Assembly (NCBI GenBank): GCA_902462035.1
Contig: CABQAC010000023.1
Location: forward strand, 1 to 13,625
DNA: 13,625 nucleotides
Origin: an uncultured Eubacteriales bacterium
GTDB lineage: Bacteria > Bacillota > Clostridia > Oscillospirales > Acutalibacteraceae
Reading direction: 5' to 3'
Part shown: piece after piece, positions 7,901 to 13,543 of the stretch
Layout of the letters: every line of letters starts with the position of its first letter
Position numbering within the stretch: position 1 is the stretch's first letter
Position numbers and translations under genes: made by a program
The notes under the pieces: generated by a model
Told to the model about the DNA's origin: nothing
What the model saw: only the letters and a program-made list of their open reading frames with translations
Databases searched by the model: none

Positions 7901-8098
7901 GCGGGCGACCATCTGCTGAAGCTGACCATGTATGGCAACCGGATCAACTCCTTTGGCCAGGTTCATTTAAAGGACGACGCGCTGACTTATTTTGGTCCTA
8001 AAACGTGGCGTTCCACCGGGGACCAGTGGACTTATGAATACCGCCTCAAGCCCCAGGGGGTCATCTGCGCTCCGCTGCTGCTGCAAAAAGAGGAATAA
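4985..8098 (+). CDS. GH106-like glycoside hydrolase (alpha-L-rhamnosidase-type), element cargo
   Basis: A 1,037-residue protein resembling large cytosolic clostridial glycosyl hydrolases of the GH106 (alpha-L-rhamnosidase) type. It probably acts on rhamnose- or related sugar-containing oligosaccharides, but the substrate cannot be read from the sequence. The catalytic barrel covers about residues 1-470. It opens TPFWCWNGPLDRDEL, followed by YDEDRWPSGYAGG (89-101), FTDEP (227-231) and CELYGVTNWDFPFSG (from about 379), which contain candidate catalytic acids D229/E230 and E380. It also has LLGMKGEAKRDYPASIN and RVGVIHPIESFWLLWG. A flavodoxin/GATase-like segment follows (VVVPGNLTIR, GGKVIWAGD, about 530-570). 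The C-terminal third is beta-sandwich sugar-binding domains ending in GDHLLKLTMYGNRINSFGQVHL. There is no signal peptide or membrane segment, so substrate uptake is presumably by a transporter elsewhere. It is the only plus-strand gene here and the sole obvious cargo of the element, flanked by its own promoter and terminator. Confidence 0.85.
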   Translation: MNNLPTLTPEQFQNPDAIDRGTPFWCWNGPLDRDELRRQIETFHQMHMGGAHIHVRVGLEETYLSDHFLDTVRYCHDELQKRGMLTWLYDEDRWPSGYAGGLVTKDRKYRAQLIQFTPAPLPAAEVAANMEELFADSSKTGILLAMYDIVLEHGYLASEEMIQDPAAAKGDVWYAYCCLQKPSSWYNNQSYANVLDPASADRFLEITYETYYRLFGEEFGKSIPAIFTDEPRMQKKEFLTFSEAKTPLQLPFTYEMLISYKEAYGTEFLPTLPELFWNLPGDKPSIARYRYHDHTAERFITSFTDRVGKWCGEHNLMLTGHMNSEHDLYSQTSSIGDAMRCYRSFQQPGIDVLADHREFVTAKQCVSVARQRGINHVTCELYGVTNWDFPFSGYKLQGDWLAAMGITTRVHHLALLGMKGEAKRDYPASINVHVPWHSRFGLVEDHYSRLNTALRRGKPAVRVGVIHPIESFWLLWGPRDANMTEREGREFDLQNICQDLIFSNIDFDFISESLLPSQTPAECTAPLQVGEMAYDAVVVPGNLTIRSTTLERLKRFRDAGGKVIWAGDMPSCVDGQENPAAYQFAKDCVRIPITRAALVRELNAYRDIEIRDIDGSLCNNLVYQLRQEDNEGWLFFCHALKVHSSWSPYIEPFLNQSGLSEHIVLRIKGVHELELYDTITGQISAYPSTVKDGWTTAEITFYAHDSRLFHLKPRAGQPVPALAPCAYRPSGIDFGERFQYALSEPNALLLDMPEYRLDGGDWQPREEILRLDTAIREKLGFHLRTASMAQPYVDQSPDIRDHLVELRFSLRSRVPVSGAHLALEQPEYAEILLDGQAVQNQPDGFYVDHAIKTIPMPSFGAGDHELLLRIRFGDKSDLEWCYLLGDFGVEVQGTQTALIPRQDTLALDSIVHQSLPFYGGNVTLKMPFHCEAGEYRFRVPNFCASVLGVEVDGEDRGIIAYSPYQVDLGRLAAGDHLLKLTMYGNRINSFGQVHLKDDALTYFGPKTWRSTGDQWTYEYRLKPQGVICAPLLLQKEE

Positions 8099-8134
8099 GG
8101 CGCTTTCACTCCTGCCCATTTAAATCGTGTCAGC

Positions 8135-8175
8135 AAAAAAGCCCAACCACTTTGAAAACAGTGGTTGGGCTTTTT
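8135..8175 (+). terminator. Bidirectional terminator between hydrolase and dpaA 5' half
   Basis: A perfect 11-bp stem GCCCAACCACT (8141-8151) / AGTGGTTGGGC (8160-8170) with an 8-nt loop. It is followed by TTTTT on the plus strand and preceded by six A, giving a T-run on the minus strand. It ends the hydrolase transcript and would also stop dpaA-directed transcription from entering the element from the other side. Confidence 0.92.
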
Positions 8176-8226
8176 ATATTGGATCAGATGTCGAACGCGT
8201 TGGCCAACTGCCTATTTATATTATGC

Positions 8227-8682
8227 TCATTCTTTCAGCCCAATTGCTGTGCTGCCATCCCGGCCGTATCGCCGTATCCCAAACGCCGTAGGTACCGCGT
8301 TTTCCACCGCCAAAGCCTCTCGCTCAAAATAATCGTATTTGCGCACCTGGTACCATACTTCCATTTTAGGCAGTTTTTCCATCTGGCCGCCGAATACGGG
8401 CTTCTGGCCTAGAATGGAGGCAAAATACTCGTCCAAGATGACCGGCTGGTAGGAATATGGCGCGTTGATGGTGATTCCGTCCATGGTGACCGGCAGCGGT
8501 AAGATCACGTGGGAACACCTGGCAACCGATTCCTCGGTGGAAGTCTTTTTGACCATGCCGGAAAAAGGATACTTATCGAATTCAGAGGCGTAAACGAAAT
8601 ATCCGTCCGCCGCAATGGACTCCGCTAAATAAGCCTGGCGCAAATCGCCGCCAATCACCGCAAATGTATTCATCTCTGTCAT
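8227..8682 (-). CDS. dpaA: Dipicolinate synthase subunit A, 5' (N-terminal) segment, truncated by the element
   Basis: Residues 1-130 plus the first two bases of codon 131 (8682-8291) are genuine DpaA/SpoVFA N-terminus. They start MTEMNTFAVIGGDLRQAYLA with the first Rossmann motif VIGGDLRQ, followed by SHVILPLPVT and YFEREALAVENAVP, which is the substrate-domain hinge of the family. Downstream of the attachment site the frame runs on for 20 residues inside the element (TAFGIRRYGRDG to IGLKE) to a stop at 8227-8229, so the unrearranged gene would make a 151-residue product lacking the NAD(P)-binding half. The ATG at 8680-8682 has GGAGAGG close upstream (5-nt gap). An alternative ATG 9 nt downstream is possible. 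A sigma-E/K-like promoter candidate is at 8742-8769. The 3' half is at 2970-2494; the two complement each other exactly, with no missing or repeated homologous residues. Confidence 0.93.
   Translation of the reverse strand: MTEMNTFAVIGGDLRQAYLAESIAADGYFVYASEFDKYPFSGMVKKTSTEESVARCSHVILPLPVTMDGITINAPYSYQPVILDEYFASILGQKPVFGGQMEKLPKMEVWYQVRKYDYFEREALAVENAVPTAFGIRRYGRDGSTAIGLKE
8270..8312 (-). other. Attachment site at the dpaA 5' junction (attP arm + core + attB arm)
   Basis: The element-side arm is 8270-8290: on the plus strand heptamer CGCCGTA, spacer TCCCAAA, heptamer CGCCGTA. This is the inverse complement of the arm at 2971-2991 with a single mismatch. The core dinucleotide GG is at 8291-8292 and the chromosome arm is the dpaA sequence above it. 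A further imperfect heptamer copy (GGCCGTA) lies at 8262-8268. Confidence 0.85.
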
Positions 8683-8741
8683 GACGACCTCTCCGAAAAA
8701 TCAAAATAGTTGTACCGTTATCACGGGAATTATCTTGCTAC

Positions 8742-8769
8742 ATCTTATGACGGCTGCCGCCTATTGTGC
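8742..8769 (-). promoter_or_regulatory. Candidate mother-cell (sigma-K/sigma-E-like) promoter of dpaA
   Basis: On the minus strand GCACAAT (8769-8763) and CATAAGAT (8749-8742) are 13 bp apart. CATA at -10 with an AC about 16 bp upstream fits the general sigma-K pattern, and the spacing also fits sigma-E. The predicted start is roughly 50 nt before the dpaA ATG. It is the best sporulation-type match between dpaA and the upstream terminator, but it is unproven. Confidence 0.35.
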
Positions 8770-8797
8770 TTGTTCCGCCAAAGAAAAAACGGCCAAA

Positions 8798-8839
8798 ATA
8801 AAAAACACGCTTACGGCATGCATTGCCGCAGGCGTGTTT
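8798..8839 (-). terminator. Terminator after the MATE gene
   Basis: On the minus strand AAACACGC (8839-8832) pairs with GCGTGTTT (8810-8803), with inner TGCGGCA/TGCCGTA pairing, and is followed by a T-rich run (TTTTTTATTTT). It lies just past the stop of the MATE gene and upstream of the dpaA promoter candidate, so dpaA has its own transcription unit. Confidence 0.85.
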
Positions 8840-8860
8840 CTGTTAATAATTATATGATAC

Positions 8861-10267
8861 TTATATTTCGTTTACCAGTTCTGCAGCCAGCTTTGCTTCT
8901 GGTTCGTCCGGTGCTTCCCCCACAGTTTGGCGCAGCACCTTCATCACATGAACATACGCCGCAATCAGGAAGATGTCCGCCGCCGTCCAGGCCAGCGGGC
9001 TTGCAAAGCCCACCGCGTCGAACCCGAAAGTTGGAACCAAAAGGAACCCTGCCACCGCGCGCGCGATCATTTCGCAAACGCCGGCCACCACGGCCAGCTT
9101 CCCAAATCCCAGTCCCTGAATCATAAACCGGATGATATTGACCAGTGCCAAGGTGAAATAAAAAGCGCCGTTGAGCCGCAGGTAGCGCTCAATCATATCA
9201 AACAATACCGGGTCATTTTCGGATAAAAACAAAGACGCCGCGGCGCGCCCAGCAAAAAGGACCACCAAAAAACCAATGACCGAATATCCGGCGCCCAGCC
9301 AAATACAGCTGCGCATCCCCTGCCCCAATCTTTTGAGCTTACGTGCCCCCACGTTCTGCCCTGCATAGGTAGCCATGGTGGCGCCCATGGCGTCGAAGGG
9401 GCAGCACACGAACATCCCCACCTTGTTGGCCGTCGCCACCGCCGCCACGGCCAAAGAGCCCAAGGTATTGACCGCCGACTGCAAAATAACGCTGCCAATG
9501 GCCGTAATGGAATACTGCAGCCCCATGGGCAGCCCCATACCGCACAGAATTTTTATGTAGCTCTTGTCCGGCTTCCAGTGTTCCCGGCTTAAATGAAGAA
9601 TGGGAAACCGCAGCCGGATATAAAACAGGCAGGCAAGCCCCGATATTGCTTGGCTAATCACCGTTGCCCACGCGGCTCCCCCTACCCCCATTTGCATAAC
9701 CAGGATAAAGAGTAAATCCAACCCCACATTGAGCAGCGCCGCAATGGTTAAAAAAATCACCGGGGTCTTGGAGTCGCCCAGGGAGCGGATAAACCCAGCC
9801 AACAGATTATAAAGGTAGGTCACCGGAATGCCGATGAAGATCACGACGATATAGGCATAGGAATTGTCGATGATGTCTTCAGGGGTTTTCATCATCTGCA
9901 AAATCGGGCGGCAAAAGGCCGTCACCAGTACGGCCGTCACCCCAGCCAACCCAGCCGACAGCCAAACGCTGTTGGCCACGAAACGGCGAAGCGCGGTAAT
10001 GTCCCCCGCGCCGAACTGCTGCGCCACCGGAATGACAAATCCATTGCATACGCCGGTGCAGAACCCAATGATCAAAAAATTGATCGAGCTGGTAGCGCCA
10101 ACCGCGGCAAGGGCGTCGGTGCCCAGGTATCGGCCTACGATCACCGTATCGGCAAAACTATAAAGCTGTTGGAACAACAAGCCAAATAAAAATGGGATGG
10201 CAAAATTGAGAATCAATCGCATCGGATTCCCGTGCGTCAGATCGCGGGTTGTCGCGTTTTTCGGCAT
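8861..10267 (-). CDS. MATE-family efflux transporter
   Basis: A 468-residue inner-membrane protein of the MATE family (NorM/DinF-like Na+ or H+ antiporters), which exports drugs or other cationic or metabolic compounds. The substrate is unknown. Two homologous bundles are visible. The first starts NPMRLILNFAIPFLFGLLFQ (from about residue 14) with SFADTVIVGRYLGTDALAAVG, the second with LPMGLQYSITAIGSVILQ (from about 255) and ATANKVGMF. There are about twelve hydrophobic segments. The loop motif GFIRSLGDSKTPV and the second-half equivalent FMIQGLGFGKLAVV are typical. The C-terminus is a charged cytoplasmic tail. The start is the ATG at 10265-10267, preceded by GGAAAGGAAAG. A frame open to 10366 would add an untypical N-terminus lying in the leader hairpins. 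The gene has its own promoter (10411-10439), structured leader and terminator, so it is monocistronic. Confidence 0.92.
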   Translation of the reverse strand: MPKNATTRDLTHGNPMRLILNFAIPFLFGLLFQQLYSFADTVIVGRYLGTDALAAVGATSSINFLIIGFCTGVCNGFVIPVAQQFGAGDITALRRFVANSVWLSAGLAGVTAVLVTAFCRPILQMMKTPEDIIDNSYAYIVVIFIGIPVTYLYNLLAGFIRSLGDSKTPVIFLTIAALLNVGLDLLFILVMQMGVGGAAWATVISQAISGLACLFYIRLRFPILHLSREHWKPDKSYIKILCGMGLPMGLQYSITAIGSVILQSAVNTLGSLAVAAVATANKVGMFVCCPFDAMGATMATYAGQNVGARKLKRLGQGMRSCIWLGAGYSVIGFLVVLFAGRAAASLFLSENDPVLFDMIERYLRLNGAFYFTLALVNIIRFMIQGLGFGKLAVVAGVCEMIARAVAGFLLVPTFGFDAVGFASPLAWTAADIFLIAAYVHVMKVLRQTVGEAPDEPEAKLAAELVNEI

Positions 10268-10330
10268 ATTGCTTTCCTTTCCAGTTTTTCGTCTTGGATG
10301 GGAAATAATCCCGATTACTAAGTTTACAGA

Positions 10331-10364
10331 AAAACTCCGCTCTCTGCCATAGCAGAAGCGGAGC
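10331..10364 (-). terminator. Attenuator-type terminator in the MATE leader
   Basis: On the minus strand CTCCGCT-TCTGC pairs with GCAGA-GAGCGGAG around a short TATG loop and is followed by TTTTT. It lies between the promoter at 10411-10439 and the MATE start at 10267, so most transcripts would stop here unless the stem is prevented from forming. Its position in a leader and not after a gene indicates attenuation. Confidence 0.75.
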
Positions 10365-10408
10365 AAAGCCTCGGTGTGGAGAACCGGGTTTTGCCCGGAT
10401 TCCGAATA
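10365..10408 (-). promoter_or_regulatory. Structured leader hairpins of the MATE gene (unidentified RNA regulator)
   Basis: Just after the predicted start, GAATCCGGG (10402-10394) and CCCGGTTC (10388-10381) form a hairpin with a CAAAA loop. The flanking TTCGG and CCGAG can pair to close it (with one G-U), leaving TCCACA as a linker. The attenuator stem follows directly. No short leader peptide start is seen, so direct RNA sensing or protein binding is more likely than ribosome-mediated control. I could not match it to a known riboswitch class. Confidence 0.45.
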
Positions 10409-10410
10409 CT

Positions 10411-10439
10411 ATTGTAAGCACTCTGACCACACAAGTCAA
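10411..10439 (-). promoter_or_regulatory. Sigma-A promoter of the MATE gene
   Basis: On the minus strand TTGACT (10439-10434) and TACAAT (10416-10411) are 17 bp apart, close to consensus. The transcript start would be near 10404, giving a leader of about 137 nt. Confidence 0.85.
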
Positions 10440-10490
10440 TGAAAATTTTCATCTGGCAAACATGCGGGTTCTACGGCACCGTACGGAACC

Positions 10491-10519
10491 AAAAAAACCG
10501 CCCGATCGTTTGCGGGCGG
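10491..10519 (-). terminator. Terminator after ysxC
   Basis: On the minus strand CCGCCC (10519-10514) and GGGCGG (10503-10498) flank a 10-nt loop and are followed by seven T. It lies about 10 nt after the ysxC stop and closes the lon-ysxC transcript. Confidence 0.9.
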
Positions 10520-10529
10520 GTTTTTCATC

Positions 10530-11123
10530 TTAAATTAACGGCGCTGCCGCCCGGTCAATTTCCTGGCGGATTTCCTCCGCCCCTTCGCCGGTGACCGCTG
10601 AAAAAGGAAACAGCGGCGCCACCCCTTGCAAAAAGGAAAGGGCTTGCTCCATTTCCGCCATTCGCTTTTCGCGCTCGGCCTTTTTGAGTTTATCGCATTT
10701 GGTCAACACCACCAAAAAAGGCACCCGCTGCTGGACGAGATACTGCAGCATCGCAAAATCGTCCTCGGTAGGCGGATGGCGCAAGTCAATCAGCTGGATA
10801 ACCAGCCGCAAGTTACGGCCCGATTGAAAATACCCTTCCACCAGTTCGGACCAGCGCAAGCGCTCAGACTTCGAAACCCTGGCATACCCGTAGCCGGGCA
10901 AATCCACCAGTCTTACATCCCCCACAACATAAAAGTTGACCGTTACGGTTTTGCCGGGAGTAGCGCTCGTCCGCGCCAACCCTTTCCTGTTGAGCAACCG
11001 GTTGATCAAAGAGGATTTTCCCACGTTGGAGCGGCCGGAAAAGGCGATTTCCGGCAAGTTGGAGGGAAACAACTGATCTGAGCGGCCTGCCGCTCCCTCG
11101 AACGCCGCGGCATGTATCTTCAC
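10530..11123 (-). CDS. ysxC: Ribosome biogenesis GTPase YsxC/EngB
   Basis: A 197-residue essential-type GTPase of the EngB/YihA family, which helps assemble the large ribosomal subunit. The G motifs are present in order: G1 GRSNVGKSS (about 30-38), the SATPGKT switch-I region (about 53-59), G3 DLPGYG (74-79), G4 TKCDK (141-145) and G5 SAVTG (175-179). The start is a GTG (11121-11123) that overlaps the lon TGA as GTGA, with AAGGAG a few bases upstream inside lon. A longer frame to 11189 lies wholly inside lon and lacks a ribosome site. The overlap predicts translational coupling. Placing ysxC after lon is a common order in Firmicutes. Length is typical. Confidence 0.95.
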   Translation of the reverse strand: MKIHAAAFEGAAGRSDQLFPSNLPEIAFSGRSNVGKSSLINRLLNRKGLARTSATPGKTVTVNFYVVGDVRLVDLPGYGYARVSKSERLRWSELVEGYFQSGRNLRLVIQLIDLRHPPTEDDFAMLQYLVQQRVPFLVVLTKCDKLKKAEREKRMAEMEQALSFLQGVAPLFPFSAVTGEGAEEIRQEIDRAAAPLI

Positions 11124-13543
11124 CGTTCTTCTCCTTTTTGCGCAATGTAAGTCGGCACTTGCAGTCCGATATCCGGGACATCGATGCAAGGCGCCGTTTC
11201 GCCGCCCTGCCGGGTATTGGGAAGCCGCAGCGCAGCTTTCAGAACGCCGCCCAGTTCCTCCTGCGGCAGAAAGCGAACTTTTTTCTTTACCTGGTCATCC
11301 ACCTCGTACAGGCTCGGTTCGTTCTCTTTGGGAATCAGCACCGTATGGATACCCTGACGGTAAGCGGCCATCGCTTTTTCACGCAGCCCGCCGATTGGCA
11401 GCACCCGGCCGCGCAGGGTAATCTCCCCCGTCATGGCAACGTCGCTGCGCACTGGGATCCCCTTCAGCGCAGAAACCACCGCCGTAGCCATTGTAATACC
11501 GGCGGATGGACCGTCTTTGGGCACGGCGCCCTCCGGCACGTGGATGTGAATGTCGTATTTTTTATAAAAGTCCGAATCGATTTCCAGCTCTTTTGCATGA
11601 GAGCGGACATAGCTGATGGCTGCTTTGGCCGATTCCTTCATCACATCGCCCAGGGAGCCTGTCAATTCGATTTTGCCGGTGCCGTCCATCAGCGCGACCT
11701 CGATGGGCATCATCTCGCCGCCAACGGAGGTCCAGGCCAAACCGTTGGCCAACCCCACCTCGTCCTTGCGGGCTATGGCTTCCTGCCGGTATTTTTTCGG
11801 CCCCAGCAAGGCTTCCAAATCGGCTTCTCCAATCCGGACAACGCTCGCTTCCCCGCCCACAATCTGCCGGGCGGCTTTGCGGCACAATGTTGCGATGGCG
11901 CGTTCCAGCGTCCGGACGCCCGCTTCCCGGGTATAGCCGTCGATCAGCGCGTGGAGAGCGCTTTCGGAGATTTTGCAGTTGGTTTTGGTCAAACCGTGCC
12001 GCTTAAGCTGTTTTCCCACCAAATGCCGTTTGGCGATTTGGAATTTTTCCTCGTGGGTATAGCTGGGCAATTCGATGATTTCCATCCGGTCCAACAGCGG
12101 GGCTGGAATAGCGTCCGCATCGTTTGCCGTCGTTAAAAACAGCACCTTGCTCATGTCAAAAGGCAGGTCTATGTAGTGGTCCTGAAAGGAAAAATTCTGC
12201 TCGGCATCCAGCAGTTCCAGCAGCGCCGACGAAGGGTCGCCCTTATAATCGCTGGCCAGTTTATCGACTTCGTCCAGCAAAATCAGGGGATTTGCGGTCT
12301 TGGCCTGGCGGATGGCCTCGATCATCCGGCCGGGCATGGCGCCGATATACGTTCTGCGGTGGCCGCGGATTTCCGCCTCGTCATGCACGCCGCCCAGCGA
12401 AACGCGCACGTATTTACGTTTGAGCGCGGTGGCGATGGATTTGGCAATCGAAGTTTTACCCACGCCGGGCGGACCAACCAGACAGATAATCTGCCCGTTA
12501 AACGAAGGCGAAAGCTTTCGCACCGCCAGCATCTCCACAATCCGTTCCTTCACTTTTTTCAAACCATAATGGTCCCGGTCCAAAATACGCTGGGCCGCTG
12601 CCAAGTCAATGCGCTCGGTGGAATAAGTATTCCAGGGCAGTTCCAGGCAGATATCCAGATAGTTTCGGATAACGGTCGCCTCGTGAGAACCAAAAGGCAT
12701 TTTGGAAAGGCGGTCGCTTTCTTTGAGGAGTTTTGCCTCGCTTTCCTCCCCCAGATGCAGTTTTTTAATCCGCTGGGCGTATTCTTCCGCTTCTTCCACG
12801 GGGTTTTCTCCATCCCCCAGTTCGTTTGACAGCACCCGAATTTGTTCCCGCAGGTAGTATTCCCGCTGGTTTTTGTCCACCTGCTCCCTTACCTTTGTTT
12901 GAATCTCGCTTTCCAGCGAAAGAATTTGAACTTCCTTTTCCAGCATCAGAAGCAGACGCTGAAGCCGGGACGCCGGGTTGCGCTCCTCCAGCAGGCGTTG
13001 CAGCTCGCCGGGATCCAGATGCACGTTGGCGGCGATATAATCCGCCACAAAGGCCAAATTTTCCAGTTCCCCCGAAGGGAACTCCATCCGCACGGTATCG
13101 CCGGTGATATCGATATATTCGTCAAACAAGTCCATCGCAGTACGGATCATCGCGGTGTTCTGCAGGGTATCCGCCGCCTTTTTGACCGCGATAGGCGTTA
13201 CCTCAGCCGCTAAAAAGGGCGTTTCCTGTACGATGGCGGTGATTTTCGCACGGTATTGGCCTTCGGCCACCACGCTGACCACATCCCGCCCGGTGCGCAT
13301 AATCTGCACCACCCGCGCAGCCGTGCCGATTTGATATAATTGGCCCGGTTCAGGGTCGTCCAAATCCGCTTCCCGCTGGCAAACCAAAAATACTTCCTGA
13401 TTATTTTCCATCGCCTGGTTAAGGGCGATCATTGTTTTTTTGCGGCCCGCTTCAAAATGAAGAATTGTGCGCGGGAATGCCACAACGCCCCGCAGGGGAA
13501 CCACTGGTAAAACCAGCGGCTTTGCTTGCTCTTTTCTTATCAT
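11120..13543 (-). CDS. lon: ATP-dependent protease LonA
   Basis: An 807-residue cytosolic ATP-dependent serine protease that degrades misfolded and regulatory proteins. The N-terminal substrate-binding domain begins PLVLPVVPLRGVVAFP (about 9-24). A coiled region follows (about 200-250, with YYLREQIRVLSNELG). The AAA+ domain has Walker A GPPGVGKT (357-364), Walker B ILLDEVDK and the sensor segment FLTTANDADAIP. The protease domain has the catalytic dyad Ser680 (in KDGPSAGIT) and Lys723 (in GGLREKAMAA), with the usual 43-residue spacing. The ATG at 13541-13543 has GGAG about 8 nt upstream. Its last four bases overlap the ysxC start. No promoter is visible in the 82 nt upstream in the window, so it may continue an upstream operon (clpX is a common neighbour; inference). 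Confidence 0.97.
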   Translation of the reverse strand: MIRKEQAKPLVLPVVPLRGVVAFPRTILHFEAGRKKTMIALNQAMENNQEVFLVCQREADLDDPEPGQLYQIGTAARVVQIMRTGRDVVSVVAEGQYRAKITAIVQETPFLAAEVTPIAVKKAADTLQNTAMIRTAMDLFDEYIDITGDTVRMEFPSGELENLAFVADYIAANVHLDPGELQRLLEERNPASRLQRLLLMLEKEVQILSLESEIQTKVREQVDKNQREYYLREQIRVLSNELGDGENPVEEAEEYAQRIKKLHLGEESEAKLLKESDRLSKMPFGSHEATVIRNYLDICLELPWNTYSTERIDLAAAQRILDRDHYGLKKVKERIVEMLAVRKLSPSFNGQIICLVGPPGVGKTSIAKSIATALKRKYVRVSLGGVHDEAEIRGHRRTYIGAMPGRMIEAIRQAKTANPLILLDEVDKLASDYKGDPSSALLELLDAEQNFSFQDHYIDLPFDMSKVLFLTTANDADAIPAPLLDRMEIIELPSYTHEEKFQIAKRHLVGKQLKRHGLTKTNCKISESALHALIDGYTREAGVRTLERAIATLCRKAARQIVGGEASVVRIGEADLEALLGPKKYRQEAIARKDEVGLANGLAWTSVGGEMMPIEVALMDGTGKIELTGSLGDVMKESAKAAISYVRSHAKELEIDSDFYKKYDIHIHVPEGAVPKDGPSAGITMATAVVSALKGIPVRSDVAMTGEITLRGRVLPIGGLREKAMAAYRQGIHTVLIPKENEPSLYEVDDQVKKKVRFLPQEELGGVLKAALRLPNTRQGGETAPCIDVPDIGLQVPTYIAQKGEER

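Larger units (their letters stand above)
2971..8292. mobile_element. 5,322-bp intervening element inside dpaA (skin-like, serine-recombinase type)
   Basis: The boundaries follow from where DpaA homology stops and restarts and from the split attP palindrome. The core dinucleotides lie at 2969-2970 and 8291-8292, 5,322 bp apart, and that spacing is the excised length. The contents are the recombinase (2993-4621, minus), a small disrupted reading frame (4661-4847, minus), and a GH106-like hydrolase (4985-8098, plus) with its own promoter and terminator. No replication, conjugation, capsid or integrase-accessory genes are visible, so this is not a complete phage or conjugative element. Both dpaA halves point the same way and the cores are in direct orientation, so recombination would delete the element and not invert it. 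Family knowledge: excised sporulation elements such as the sigK skin element use large serine recombinases in the same way. Confidence 0.9.

Noticed and set aside
2971..8290. Inverted repeats at the two element ends, suggesting an invertible segment
   Set aside because: The arms are the two halves of one palindromic attP, so inversion of the arms is expected. The central GG is in direct orientation at both ends and the dpaA halves point the same way, which predicts deletion.
2971..8292. Element as a prophage or conjugative transposon
   Set aside because: No structural, replication, relaxase or transfer genes are present. It holds only a recombinase, a small frame and one hydrolase.
10331..10408. 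MATE leader as a guanidine or preQ1 riboswitch
   Set aside because: The conserved sequence blocks I know for these classes are not recognisable; only hairpins and an attenuator are seen.
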